DNA from: Floricoccus penangensis
Lineage (GTDB): Bacteria > Bacillota > Bacilli > Lactobacillales > Streptococcaceae
Reading direction: 5' to 3'
Assembly (NCBI RefSeq): GCF_001832885.1
Contig: NZ_MKIQ01000002.1
Span: forward strand, 1 to 64,000
Length of the DNA stretch: 64,000 nt
Shown in pieces: positions 27,225 to 35,458 of this stretch. Position 1 is the first letter of the stretch, and every line of letters begins with the position of its first letter. The translations under genes were made by a program, and so were the position numbers. The notes below the pieces were generated by a model. That model saw only the letters and a list, made by a program, of their open reading frames with translations, was not told where the DNA came from and made no database searches.

Positions 27225-27253
27225 TTGACAACGTTTACAAAATATAGCATAAT
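27225..27253 (+). promoter_or_regulatory. Strong promoter of the 105-residue protein gene
   Basis: Consensus TTGACA (27225-27230), 17-base spacer, CATAAT (27248-27253). TGACAACGTTTACA (27226-27239) is one mismatch from a cre site and overlaps the -35. Confidence 0.7.
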
Positions 27254-27296
27254 GTATGTAGCTAGACTATTATATTATAAAATAAAGGAGAGAATT

Positions 27297-27614
27297 ATGG
27301 ATTTGAAAGATTTAGAAAAATTGGGGAAAAATTTCCTTCCTGAAGATTTAGCCAAACAAATTGAAACATTGACTGATGGATTACCTCAAGGAGTTAAGGA
27401 AGCAATCAATAATGTAGTTAAAACATTATCTCCAACTCAATTAGCTAAACTTGCTTCGACTGTTCTTAAAAACTTCTCACCTGATGATTTGACAGGTAAA
27501 AAAGTCAGCAAGGGTGAAGTTGCTAGATTCTTATCAGATGCAATCAAAGATGCTTCTCCAGAAGATGCTGATAAAATTATTGATGCGATTAAAGAATCTG
27601 AATTAAGTGAATAA
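27297..27614 (+). CDS. Hypothetical 105-residue helical protein
   Basis: The start is ATG 27297 (MDLKDLEKLGKNFLPED), with AAAGGAGAG 7 bases upstream; an upstream extension to 27225 runs through the promoter and is rejected. The protein is soluble, mostly helical and without cysteine. It contains two similar SP-type turns (LSPTQLAKLASTVLKNFSPDDL and DASPEDADKIIDAI) that look like a short internal repeat. No family recognised. A near-consensus promoter and tight terminator suggest high expression; a cre-like site suggests sugar control. Confidence 0.75.
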   Translation: MDLKDLEKLGKNFLPEDLAKQIETLTDGLPQGVKEAINNVVKTLSPTQLAKLASTVLKNFSPDDLTGKKVSKGEVARFLSDAIKDASPEDADKIIDAIKESELSE

Positions 27615-27622
27615 ATATCAAG

Positions 27623-27647
27623 AGAAGGGCATTTAGTCCTTCTTTTT
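27623..27647 (+). terminator. Terminator of the 105-residue protein gene
   Basis: AGAAGG-GCATTTAGT-CCTTCT followed by TTTTT, 9 bases after the stop. Confidence 0.85.
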
Positions 27648-27724
27648 ATTTTTATAGAGTTTTTTGAAATATTAAATTTATTTTTCAATTTAAAAAAATA
27701 CTACACTTTTTTGCTCAAACAATA

Positions 27725-27770
27725 TATAATAGTAAAGTTGCCAAGGGACAGATAGCTGTTCTTTTTTACT
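27725..27770 (+). promoter_or_regulatory. Leader promoter and attenuator-like hairpin, copy A
   Basis: TATAAT (27725-27730) is followed some 20 bases later by GGACAG-ATA-GCTGTTC then TTTTTT, a small intrinsic terminator. Copy B keeps the stem (GGACAG/CTGTTC) but changes the loop to ATTA. Transcripts from this promoter may end here as a very short RNA. Confidence 0.45.
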
Positions 27771-27816
27771 TGAATAACAAGAAACAATTTGAAACAAATC
27801 TTTAAATCATATTTAA

Positions 27817-27847
27817 TTGTACTTTAAGTTAAAAGTGGTAAACTTAA
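27817..27847 (+). promoter_or_regulatory. Repressor promoter with overlapping inverted repeat, copy A
   Basis: TTGTAC (27817-27822), 16-base spacer, TAAACT (27839-27844). The inverted repeat TTAAGTT-N10-AACTTAA (27824-27847) covers the -10 and most of the spacer, a likely autoregulatory operator. Confidence 0.55.
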
Positions 27848-27914
27848 CAAAAGAATTCTTTGCTACTAAAAGATTCTCTACAAAAAATAAACGCAAGAAA
27901 AGGACTTCAAAACT

Positions 27915-28280
27915 ATGCAAAAAATTAACCCCAAAGAACTAGAAATTCTGGATATCTTATGGAATAAGGCCGTTCCAATGACATCAAAAGATATTCTTGA
28001 AGCAGATTCAAATCTTGTTATGAGCACAATCCAAAGTACTCTAAAGAAACTCTTGAAAAAAGAACTAGTTGTTGTTGATGGCATCACATACAGCGGTACC
28101 GTTCTTACTCGTACTTATGTACCAACTCTTTCTCAAGAAGAATTTGTACTTAACCAATATGAAGGTCTAAAAGTTAAAAACTTAGTATCTCTTCTATTAG
28201 GTGGTACCGATAAACAAGAAGTCAAAAAAGAAATTTCTGAAATTGAAAAACTTATCAAAGATAAGAAGAAAGAACTTTAA
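27915..28280 (+). CDS. BlaI/MecI/CopY-family winged-helix repressor, copy A
   Basis: A 121-residue DNA-binding repressor. It has the family N-terminal pattern ELEILDILWNKAVPMTSKDIL and the recognition-helix segment STIQSTLKKLLKKELVVV (about 38-55). The C-terminal dimerisation part is short and lacks the CxC...CxC copper tail of CopY. The M56 protease gene starts 3 bases after its stop, the BlaI-BlaR1 gene arrangement. In the classical model the protease triggers repressor cleavage after ligand binding. Target genes are probably its own operon; others are unknown. Confidence 0.85.
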   Translation: MQKINPKELEILDILWNKAVPMTSKDILEADSNLVMSTIQSTLKKLLKKELVVVDGITYSGTVLTRTYVPTLSQEEFVLNQYEGLKVKNLVSLLLGGTDKQEVKKEISEIEKLIKDKKKEL

Positions 28281-28283
28281 TAT

Positions 28284-29642
28284 ATGATTATTAGTTTATC
28301 TACTATATTTACCAAGATGGTAATAAATTCACTTTTACTAGTAGTAGTAGCAGTAAGCTTAAAAAATCTTAACAGAAATAGGATATTTAATACTAATATC
28401 CTATTTTTCATAATATCTCTTTCTATTCTAAGTACTATCTTTCCCTTGGAGTTTGATTATACGATAACCATTCCCTCCAAAACAGTTATGCCTCGAATAC
28501 AAGATATATTTATTGCTGACATATTTCAGATAAAGGAATTTGAGGTTAAAGGTTATATGATAATCTTTGCAATTTGGATAGTCGGTAGCTTAGTGAAACT
28601 TACAATTTTAATTAAACAAAGTTTGAGGTTGCACTCTTTTGTGAAACTTTTTTCTAAAAAAAGCATGAAAACTAACATAAATGGACGTACTATAAATATT
28701 TTATATCTTCCAGTTGTCGATTCTCCTAGTGTTATTGGTTTAATAAACCCTACAATTATTATCCCTGATATCAATCTTAGTAAAGAAGAGTTTAACTTCA
28801 TACTAAGTCATGAAGTATTACATATTTCAAATTTCGATTTAATAATAAAGTACTTTTACGAATTTATAATGATAGTTTATTGGTGGAATCCTCTTGGGTA
28901 TATCTTTAAAGATAAGATGGACCAAATATTAGAAATAAGAGTTGATGAAGGTGTTCTTGAAAAAAACAATACCAATGAAGACAAAATCAAATACGTGGAA
29001 ACATTACTAAATGTTAGTAAACAGTTACAAACTAATGATGAAGCTGCTCTTACTTCATATTTTGCCGTATCAGGAAATAAAGACTTATTGCTAGACAGAT
29101 CAAAAAATATCTTAAATTACAATAAAAGAAAATCTAATAATAAGTTTATCAAATTCATATTCGCTCCACTACTTTTGCTAGGATTTTTAATTTTATCTTC
29201 AATTGTTTTTGAACCATATTCACTCCCTCCAGAAGAAGAGGGAACGGAAATACTATCATTTGATCCTAAAACTTCCTATATAATCAAAGATGGAGAATCC
29301 TATTTATTCTATATTAACGGCTCACTTGCTCTTAATAAAGATAAAAAAGAAACAAAACAATTACTTAAAAGTGAACAATTTAAAGATATGAAAATATATA
29401 ATAAAGGCGAAAAGAAATTATCTTCCAAACAAGATGATGGTAAAAGTGTAAATAAACAAACTGACTCTGTTGTAAATAATAAGACTTCTTCTTCTACTGA
29501 GTTCTTTGTTAAAAATGATGATAAATATGATTATTATAAAAAAGGACAATTCTGTAATTCTTATAATGAAAAAGACTTTGAGGTTATTAAGCGTAGTGCA
29601 ACTTTTAAACATGTTAAAGTATATGATAAATTACCCGATTAA
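28284..29642 (+). CDS. M56-family (BlaR1/MecR1-like) membrane metalloprotease with unusual sensor
   Basis: 452 residues. Four predicted membrane helices surround a cytosolic zinc-protease domain with the gluzincin motif HEVLH (about 176-180) and a downstream EIRVDEGVLE supplying the third ligand Glu. Instead of the penicillin-binding sensor domain of BlaR1, the region after the last helix (about 287-308) is only some 145 residues. It holds two copies of a roughly 45-residue unit: SYIIKDGESYLFYINGSL...(about 331-377) and FFVKNDDKYDYYKKGQF...(about 406-450). They are separated by a Lys/Ser/Asn-rich linker. This is presumably the outside sensor; the ligand is unknown. Confidence 0.85.
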   Translation: MIISLSTIFTKMVINSLLLVVVAVSLKNLNRNRIFNTNILFFIISLSILSTIFPLEFDYTITIPSKTVMPRIQDIFIADIFQIKEFEVKGYMIIFAIWIVGSLVKLTILIKQSLRLHSFVKLFSKKSMKTNINGRTINILYLPVVDSPSVIGLINPTIIIPDINLSKEEFNFILSHEVLHISNFDLIIKYFYEFIMIVYWWNPLGYIFKDKMDQILEIRVDEGVLEKNNTNEDKIKYVETLLNVSKQLQTNDEAALTSYFAVSGNKDLLLDRSKNILNYNKRKSNNKFIKFIFAPLLLLGFLILSSIVFEPYSLPPEEEGTEILSFDPKTSYIIKDGESYLFYINGSLALNKDKKETKQLLKSEQFKDMKIYNKGEKKLSSKQDDGKSVNKQTDSVVNNKTSSSTEFFVKNDDKYDYYKKGQFCNSYNEKDFEVIKRSATFKHVKVYDKLPD

Positions 29643-30037
29643 GCTTATTAGTTATAAAGAATTATAGACCTAACTTATTAAATTATGTAAACGCTATGTT
29701 CTCTCATTCTTGCTGCATTTCCCATTACAAGTTTTTTATTCGGATAGATCTACTAGCAATTACAATTTAATATTTATTCACACTATGTATAAATATTAAA
29801 TTTATTTTTCAATTAAAAAAAATACTAAACTTTTTTGATAAAACAATATATAATAGTAAAGTTGCTAAGGGACAGATTACTGTTCTTTTTTACTTGAATA
29901 ACAAAAAAACAACTAAAAATGGACATCCAGGCATAATTAATTGTACTTTAAGCTAAAAGTGGTAAACTTAACAAAAGAATTCTTTTATTATTAAAGGATT
30001 CTCTATAAAAAATAAAGAAAGAAAAGGACTTCAAACT
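29643..30037 (+). other. Intergenic leader of repressor copy B
   Basis: The 395 bases up to the second repressor gene. From 29791 they repeat the leader of copy A: TATAAT promoter, GGACAG/CTGTTC hairpin with T run, then TTGTAC and TAAACT promoter elements. The operator-like inverted repeat is imperfect here (TTAAGCT-N10-AACTTAA). 29643-29790 shows nothing recognisable. Confidence 0.6.
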
Positions 30038-30290
30038 ATGCAAAAAATTAATCCTAAAGAACTAGAAATTCTGGATATCTTATGGAATAAGGCCATTCCA
30101 ATGACATCAAAAGATATTCTTGAAGCAGATTCAAATCTTGTTATGAGTACAATTCAAAGTACTCTGAAAAAACTCTTGAAAAAAGAACTAGTAGTTGTTG
30201 ATGGTATCACATACAGCGGTACTGTTCTTACTCGTACTTATGTACCAACACTTTCTCAAGAAGAATTTGTACTTAATCAATACGAAGGAC
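29791..30290. repeat. Tandem duplication, copy B
   Basis: Partner of 27667-28167, with the same order of promoter, hairpin, promoter and repressor start. Most differences are single bases, many at silent positions, so the duplication is not brand new. Confidence 0.85.
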
Positions 30291-30403
30291 TTGATGCAGC
30301 AAATCTTGTTTCTTTACTGATTTCTAACGCTGACGAAAGCGAACGCAAAGCTAAGATTTCAGAAGTTGATAAACTTATAAAAGAAGCAAAAAAATCACTA
30401 TAG
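30038..30403 (+). CDS. BlaI/MecI/CopY-family repressor, copy B
   Basis: 121 residues. The first 83 differ from copy A at one position (Val to Ile in WNKAIPMTSK), while the last 38 (DAANLVSLLISNADESERKAKISEVDKLIKEAKKSL) are distinctly diverged. The DNA-binding half is therefore conserved and the dimerisation or cleavage half is not. No protease gene follows; a terminator closes it. The two repressors may bind the same operators and compete or form heterodimers, which is inference. Confidence 0.85.
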   Translation: MQKINPKELEILDILWNKAIPMTSKDILEADSNLVMSTIQSTLKKLLKKELVVVDGITYSGTVLTRTYVPTLSQEEFVLNQYEGLDAANLVSLLISNADESERKAKISEVDKLIKEAKKSL

Positions 30404-30464
30404 TCATATCCCGGACTATTTAATCTTGGTATCCCCCTTATCACTACCTAGATTAAAAATTTAA

Positions 30465-30494
30465 AAAATCAGCAGTCAATGACTGCTGATTTTT
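30465..30494. terminator. Bidirectional terminator
   Basis: AAAAATCAGCAGTCA-ATG-ACTGCTGATTTTT between convergent repressor B and the acetyltransferase gene. Confidence 0.85.
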
Positions 30495-31044
30495 AGTTAT
30501 TCTCATTAACTAATCCAAACCAAATAGAATCATGATAATCTCCATTATGAACTAGCACTTCTTTAAAGTGAGCTTCTTTTGAAAATCCTAGTCTTTGAGC
30601 GACTGCTTGACTCTTAAAGTTTTGACTATCTACTTCAATATAAATTTTATGTAAGTCAAGAACAGAAAAACCATAATTTATTATCGATTTGCAAGCATTG
30701 GTTACTATACCATAGCCTTCCCACTTGCCTGAAATCCAATAACCAATTTCTGCTCTTCTATGTTTATGGCTGATGTCATGTAAGTCAATTGTTCCTACAA
30801 CCCTGTTATCAACAAGAATACATAGTGTAAATAGCTTCTTTTCAATCATTTTTTTCTGCACATATTCAATAAAGTTTTCTTCATCTTCAAGTGTTTTTGT
30901 CTTTTCTGGAATCGGCAACCACTCTTGAATACGATCATGTTCGTCCTGAATTATTTGAAACAAATCCTGTGAATAAACTTTTTCAGGTAAGACTAATTTA
31001 CAAATATGGTTACCTTTTATCTCAAATGAATCAAATACAAACAT
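30493..31044 (-). CDS. GNAT N-acetyltransferase (RimJ/RimL type)
   Basis: 183 residues with the GNAT fold typical of ribosomal-protein alanine N-acetyltransferases and related enzymes. HRRAEIGYWISGKWEGYGI (acetyl-CoA pyrophosphate loop area, about 92-110) and NFKSQAVAQRLGF (about 143-155) are the family landmarks. The acceptor cannot be told. AAGGAGAAT precedes the ATG. Single gene after a methyltransferase gene on the same strand. Confidence 0.88.
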   Translation of the reverse strand: MFVFDSFEIKGNHICKLVLPEKVYSQDLFQIIQDEHDRIQEWLPIPEKTKTLEDEENFIEYVQKKMIEKKLFTLCILVDNRVVGTIDLHDISHKHRRAEIGYWISGKWEGYGIVTNACKSIINYGFSVLDLHKIYIEVDSQNFKSQAVAQRLGFSKEAHFKEVLVHNGDYHDSIWFGLVNENN

Positions 31045-31080
31045 AAATTCTCCTTAAAATAATTTGAAAGCTTAATTAAT

Positions 31081-31896
31081 TTATCTTATAGCGAAAGATG
31101 TAAACATCATGTCATCTTCCAAAGTGACTTCCCCATAGGCTTCATACTCTGCTTCTCCATGGAAAATAATCTCTATATTTTCAAATCCATGTTTTCGATA
31201 CAAATTTTGGATTTCTTCATACGAATAAAAACTTTTCCATACTAGTTCTGATCCTTGTAAAGCTTCAAGTTGGAGTCTTACGGTTTCATTTCTTGGTGGT
31301 TGAAATACACTTTTGTTCATGAAGTCAATTACGAAGTGACTTATATTAATATTCTTATCGAAAAAATCCAGTGTATGATCTATAGATTCCTTACTAATAT
31401 AAAATGATGCACCAATCCACAATACACATGTTTTTTTCTTAATATCGAAACCTTCTTCAATAAGATTTGCTAAAAGTTCATCATTGACGTCTTTTTCCAA
31501 ATCACATTGAAGAATTTTAGTTTTAGTTTTTATTCCTGCGTATTCATATATATTTAGGATATCATCCTTACAAATATCAAGGCCATATGATTCCTTATCT
31601 TGCAGGCAATCTAGTGCATCTGCTTTTGTATCAAGACCTACCGACACAATTAGCAGTTGTTCGAATTCTGTAGCATGTTTTTTTAGCCACTTAATTACAC
31701 ATTTATCCTTTGCGATAACTGACCTGAACACCCACTCATTATTACTATCACTATTACCTATAAACTTTTGCAGATCTTTAAATTCATCGAAATCCTCAAA
31801 TTTTTCAACTAGTTTTGTAGAATAAGGATCATCTCCATATCTACTACGACTCATTGGCATAGCGAGCATACTAACATCAATTGGCTTCTTTTTCAT
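31081..31896 (-). CDS. SAM-dependent methyltransferase (LCMT/PPM1-like)
   Basis: About 271 residues from ATG 31896, chosen because AAGAGGAGAAAG sits just upstream; the frame extends 34 codons further without a site. The fold is that of the leucine carboxyl methyltransferase-like family: LIVSVGLDTKADAL is the SAM glycine loop variant, SYGLDICKD the acidic loop, and VLWIGASFYISKES the post-motif. Bacterial members methylate unknown small molecules. No biosynthetic neighbours. Confidence 0.75.
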   Translation of the reverse strand: MKKKPIDVSMLAMPMSRSRYGDDPYSTKLVEKFEDFDEFKDLQKFIGNSDSNNEWVFRSVIAKDKCVIKWLKKHATEFEQLLIVSVGLDTKADALDCLQDKESYGLDICKDDILNIYEYAGIKTKTKILQCDLEKDVNDELLANLIEEGFDIKKKTCVLWIGASFYISKESIDHTLDFFDKNINISHFVIDFMNKSVFQPPRNETVRLQLEALQGSELVWKSFYSYEEIQNLYRKHGFENIEIIFHGEAEYEAYGEVTLEDDMMFTSFAIR

Positions 31897-32004
31897 AGTC
31901 TTTCTCCTCTTATATATGTATAACTTTAAAGATTCTACATCTAATATTATATCACAGATTGATTTTAATAAAACACAAAATTGATATGTGATTAACAAAC
32001 TTAT

Positions 32005-32052
32005 AAAAAAATAAGATAAGGGTATTCATACATAACCCTTATCTTATTTTTT
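32005..32052. terminator. Terminator after sepM-like gene
   Basis: A perfect 17-bp stem AAAATAAGATAAGGGT / ACCCTTATCTTATTTT with T runs on both sides. Confidence 0.85.
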
Positions 32053-32063
32053 AGACATATATC

Positions 32064-33152
32064 TTATCTATTTTCTTTCAAATACTTAAGAGCATCTTCT
32101 ACATTTTTAACTGGAATAATTTTCATATCAGTTTTCAACTTTTTAGCGGCATCGAGAGCTTCTTGATAATTTGATTTAATTTTTGGATCTGCTTTTTTCA
32201 TATCCGAAGTGATTTCATCATCTGGCGCAAAGAAGATTTTAGCACCACTTTTACTTGCAGTAGCAATCTTTTTATCAATACCACCGATACGGCCGACACT
32301 TCCATCATTTTCAATAGTCCCAGTACCAGCAATTTGACGATTATTTCGTAAGTTTTCTCCTGTAATTTGTTCGTAAGTTTCTAGAGTAAACATGAGACCA
32401 GCACTAGGTCCACCAATTGCGCCAGCATCTATTGTTACTTCAGGCGTACTCTTGACTTCAGTTCTATCAACTAAAGAAATCCCTATCCCATTCTTACCAT
32501 TTTTTAATTTAATAATCTTTCCTGTTGCTTCTTTCTCTTGACCACTATCAAGGAAAGTTATTTTAACTTCATCTCCAACTTTTTGTCCACCAACATAGTC
32601 AATCAGCTCTTTAGAAGATTTAAAATCTTTTCCATTAACTTTTGTTAAGGTATCCGCAACATGTAACTCATTTTTAAAAGTTGAATCATCGGTAACCTCC
32701 AGTACATATACACCCTTATACTGTAAATCAAATGGTTTATTTGCCAACTTGAAAGCTTGATAAATTGCCATATTCTGAGCATTTTCCATATAAAACATGC
32801 TCATTCGGTTGTAGTCTTCATTACTAGACGTCCCCATAAGTTCTTTAGCAGTATAAATATCTGCAAAAGGACTTAGCTTAGATCTAATCATACCTGCAAG
32901 ATTTGCCTTACCAATCTGAACTGTAGTTAGGTAAAAACCACCTTCTTCTTTATCGTTATTTTTTCCATCCACCTTAACCATAGGTGCCACATTTTCAGTT
33001 GTACCTGGTACTTCAATATAGTAATCAGATAGTGGGAAAAGTAAAATAACTAGAGCTACCATCATCCCAATTACAATTTTTGTGCTTGTTGAGATACTAA
33101 ATCTCTTTTTCTTTTCCTCAGGAATCTGTATTGGATTTTTATTATCAGTCAC
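32064..33152 (-). CDS. SepM/YlbL-type PDZ and Lon-like serine protease
   Basis: 362 residues: one N-terminal membrane helix (about 24-46), a PDZ domain (about 150-225) and a Lon-type S16 protease domain. The catalytic Ser is in [13 protein letters not shown] and the Lys in [12 protein letters not shown]. Streptococcal SepM trims competence-stimulating peptide outside the cell; Bacillus YlbL is involved in cell-division checkpoint proteolysis. Here it follows rsmD and coaD with an 8-base overlap, the conserved rsmD-coaD-ylbL order of Firmicutes. Confidence 0.9.
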   Translation of the reverse strand: MTDNKNPIQIPEEKKKRFSISTSTKIVIGMMVALVILLFPLSDYYIEVPGTTENVAPMVKVDGKNNDKEEGGFYLTTVQIGKANLAGMIRSKLSPFADIYTAKELMGTSSNEDYNRMSMFYMENAQNMAIYQAFKLANKPFDLQYKGVYVLEVTDDSTFKNELHVADTLTKVNGKDFKSSKELIDYVGGQKVGDEVKITFLDSGQEKEATGKIIKLKNGKNGIGISLVDRTEVKSTPEVTIDAGAIGGPSAGLMFTLETYEQITGENLRNNRQIAGTGTIENDGSVGRIGGIDKKIATASKSGAKIFFAPDDEITSDMKKADPKIKSNYQEALDAAKKLKTDMKIIPVKNVEDALKYLKENR

Positions 33153-33633
33153 TAATTTTCTCCATCTCTCTTAAAATTTCAGCCGGTAAGTACGGACTAA
33201 CATCTCCACCAAGTTTAAAAATTTCCTTAACACGAGTACTATTTATATATTCTAGCTCCGGTTTCGCTACCAAAATAATAGTTTCAACACCTGTCATTTG
33301 GCGATTAAAAAAGACCATTTCACTCTCATAAGCTAAATCCTGTGCATTCCTAACAGATCTAACAAGTGAAGTTACACCTAGTTTTTTAGCAATATTTACT
33401 GTTAAATCTTTCTCATGAACAATAACCTTAACATTTTTAAAAGAAGCAACTTCTTTTGAAATCATCGCCTTTCTTTCATCAGTTGTGAAGAGAGGATTCT
33501 TACTGTCATTTTTGAAAATTCCAACATAAAGAATATCAAAAAGTTTACTAGCTCTTTCAATAATATCTAAATGTCCGTTAGTCAATGGATCAAAGGTCCC
33601 TGTAAAAAGACCAATCTTTTCTTTGCTAGTCAT
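33145..33633 (-). CDS. coaD: Phosphopantetheine adenylyltransferase
   Basis: 162 residues, fourth step of coenzyme A synthesis. The nucleotidyltransferase motif [17 protein letters not shown] (about 11-27) carries the T/HxGH signature; [14 protein letters not shown] and the terminal [15 protein letters not shown] segment are characteristic. Overlaps rsmD by 8 bases and sepM by 8 bases, a tightly coupled operon. Confidence 0.96.
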   Translation of the reverse strand: MTSKEKIGLFTGTFDPLTNGHLDIIERASKLFDILYVGIFKNDSKNPLFTTDERKAMISKEVASFKNVKVIVHEKDLTVNIAKKLGVTSLVRSVRNAQDLAYESEMVFFNRQMTGVETIILVAKPELEYINSTRVKEIFKLGGDVSPYLPAEILREMEKISD

Positions 33634-34228
33634 TTACTTGCTCCATATCTTCATTATTTTCTTCTTCAACTTGATCTAAAACTTTCTCGTAAATAGAAAT
33701 TTTGCTTATTCCATAAACTTTCTGTTTTATTAATTCAAAGCTACCAATTTCATTAGATAAATCAACGCTTTTGTCAGTTTCACATACAATGATAGCATCA
33801 TCGCTGAGCATATCTTTATCTTGTAAAAATTGAATATTATTTTCTATCTCTTCTTTAGCATAGGGTGGGTCAAGAAGAACTAAGTCAAATTTTTGACCTT
33901 GAGCAGCTAGACTATTCATTGCTTTTTCTGCTGGCATCTTAAGAAGAGTAAATTTACTATCTTCCTTAGTCATCTTGATATTCTCCATGACTATTTTCTG
34001 CGCACGAAAATCTTTTTCGACCAAGACAGCCTCGTCCATCCCTCGGCTAACTGCTTCAATGGAAAGTCCTCCGCTACCTGCAAAAAGATCTAAAGCCCTA
34101 CCACCATTGAAGTAAGGTCCAATCATATTAAAAATGGCACCCTTGACTTTATCGGTCGTTGGACGCGTTGTTTTACCGTCAAGCGCCTTAAGTGGACGCC
34201 CTCCATAATCACCTGCAACTACTCTCAC
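33626..34228 (-). CDS. rsmD: 16S rRNA m2G966 methyltransferase
   Basis: 200 residues, SAM-dependent. The N-terminus [25 protein letters not shown], the SAM loop [15 protein letters not shown] and the catalytic [11 protein letters not shown] identify RsmD. GTG start, with AAGGTGG 8 bases upstream. First gene of the rsmD-coaD-sepM operon. The tail is acidic ([13 protein letters not shown]), longer than in Bacillus. Confidence 0.95.
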   Translation of the reverse strand: MRVVAGDYGGRPLKALDGKTTRPTTDKVKGAIFNMIGPYFNGGRALDLFAGSGGLSIEAVSRGMDEAVLVEKDFRAQKIVMENIKMTKEDSKFTLLKMPAEKAMNSLAAQGQKFDLVLLDPPYAKEEIENNIQFLQDKDMLSDDAIIVCETDKSVDLSNEIGSFELIKQKVYGISKISIYEKVLDQVEEENNEDMEQVND

Positions 34229-34301
34229 AGTTTTACCACCTTGTACAAATTTATTTACTTATTTTAGCACAAATTCCTAATGTTTTCTTAAATAGAAACA
34301 A

Positions 34302-34331
34302 AAAATGCCACGTAACTTTGTGAAACGTGAC
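34302..34331 (-). terminator. Terminator after P-loop kinase pair
   Basis: Minus-strand GTCACGT-N10-ACGTGGC then ATTTTTTG, overlapping the stop of the second kinase gene. Confidence 0.7.
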
Positions 34332-34846
34332 TACTGACTAATCATATTAAGAAAATTTTCCTTATCTCTTTGATTTTTTATGATAATAGGATTTTTGATT
34401 TCATAATCAATCATTCTTTGAGCAACTTTTTCATCGTAAGTCCAAGCAATTTTCAAGAAGTCGAGGTATTCCTTATCAAATTTCTCTGAAAAGTTTGAAG
34501 CCATATCCGGACGATTTTCTTTTGAAAAACGACGTTTTACGCTACGCTTAAGGATTCTATAGATTCTTTTATATCTAGGAATTTGAATTACTACAACAAC
34601 TACATCATCATAAGATAGTCTTTTTTCAATAGTTGAATTGAAATAGTTACCATCAATAACCCAAGACTCATTCTCATCCATGAATTTTTCTTGCTCTTTG
34701 ATAAACCAATCTATAGCCTTATCACTATAATCGGTTGTATGCCATAGTTTATCCAAGTGGAGAATTGGAATTTGAGCTAACTTCTCAATCTCACGCGCAA
34801 GAGTTGATTTCCCAGAACCAGGTGAGCCAATTAAAATTATTTTCAT
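34331..34846 (-). CDS. FlaR-like P-loop kinase, copy 2
   Basis: 171 residues beginning MKIILIGSPGSGKSTLA (Walker A at about 7-15), with the LHLDKLWHTTDY and VIDGNYF segments of the adenylate-kinase-like 'DNA topology modulation protein' family. These are thought to be small nucleotide or nucleoside kinases; no substrate is known. It is a close paralogue of the gene just upstream and overlaps it by 4 bases (ATGA), so both are translated together. Confidence 0.85.
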   Translation of the reverse strand: MKIILIGSPGSGKSTLAREIEKLAQIPILHLDKLWHTTDYSDKAIDWFIKEQEKFMDENESWVIDGNYFNSTIEKRLSYDDVVVVVIQIPRYKRIYRILKRSVKRRFSKENRPDMASNFSEKFDKEYLDFLKIAWTYDEKVAQRMIDYEIKNPIIIKNQRDKENFLNMISQ

Positions 34847-35370
34847 GATTTTTTCCTACTGTTTCTAAGCAAACTATCTATAAATTTTCCCTTGTCCTTC
34901 TTATTTCTGATGATTATGGGATTAACAATTCCTAATTCTTTTTCCTTACTTTCAAAATTCTTGTCATAATTCCAAGCAAACTTCAAGAAATCAAAATACT
35001 CTCTATCAAATTTTTCCGAAAAATTAGAAGCCATGTCTGCTTGGCTCCTTTTAGACAAACGACGCTTTATAGAACGTTTAATAATTCTATAGACACGCTT
35101 ATACTTAGAAATATTTAATAAAACCACAGTATCAGCGTACTTAAGCCTTGTATCCATCGAACCAAAATAATTTCCATCAACAATCCATGAATCATGACCC
35201 GTCATAAATTTTTCTTGCTCTGAAACGAACCACTTTTCAGCCTCTTGACTATAATCCGTTGTATGCCAAATCTTATCCAAATGTAATATGGGTATATCAG
35301 AAATTTGTTCAATTTCACTTGCGAAAGTTGACTTACCAGAGCCTGGCGAGCCAATCAGTAGTATCTTCAT
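34843..35370 (-). CDS. FlaR-like P-loop kinase, copy 1
   Basis: About 175 residues from ATG 35370 (MKILLIGSPGSGKSTFA); AAGGAGGTG lies 8 bases before it, so the three upstream codons are probably not used. Same Walker A, LHLDKIWHTTDYSQ and IVDGNYFGSMDTRL segments as its neighbour, and the shared MASNFSEKFD...FDFLKFAWNYD end. The pair arose by tandem duplication and has diverged moderately. Role unknown. Confidence 0.85.
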   Translation of the reverse strand: MKILLIGSPGSGKSTFASEIEQISDIPILHLDKIWHTTDYSQEAEKWFVSEQEKFMTGHDSWIVDGNYFGSMDTRLKYADTVVLLNISKYKRVYRIIKRSIKRRLSKRSQADMASNFSEKFDREYFDFLKFAWNYDKNFESKEKELGIVNPIIIRNKKDKGKFIDSLLRNSRKKS

Positions 35371-35429
35371 AATCATCACCTCCTTTTATTGGAAGTTAAT
35401 TATACCTTAAATTATATACAAAATATATA

Positions 35430-35455
35430 AAAAACTGCTCATTAGGCAGTTTTTT
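35430..35455 (-). terminator. Helicase gene terminator
   Basis: Minus-strand AAAAACTGCCTAATGAGCAGTTTTTT right after the helicase stop. Confidence 0.8.
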
Positions 35456-35458
35456 ATC

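Larger units (their letters stand above)
27667..28167. repeat. Tandem duplication, copy A (leader plus repressor 5' part)
   Basis: This stretch recurs with high identity at 29791-30290. It includes the upstream promoter, a short hairpin, the second promoter and about the first 83 codons of the repressor gene. Identity stops in both copies at the same codon region (NQYEGL). Confidence 0.85.
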
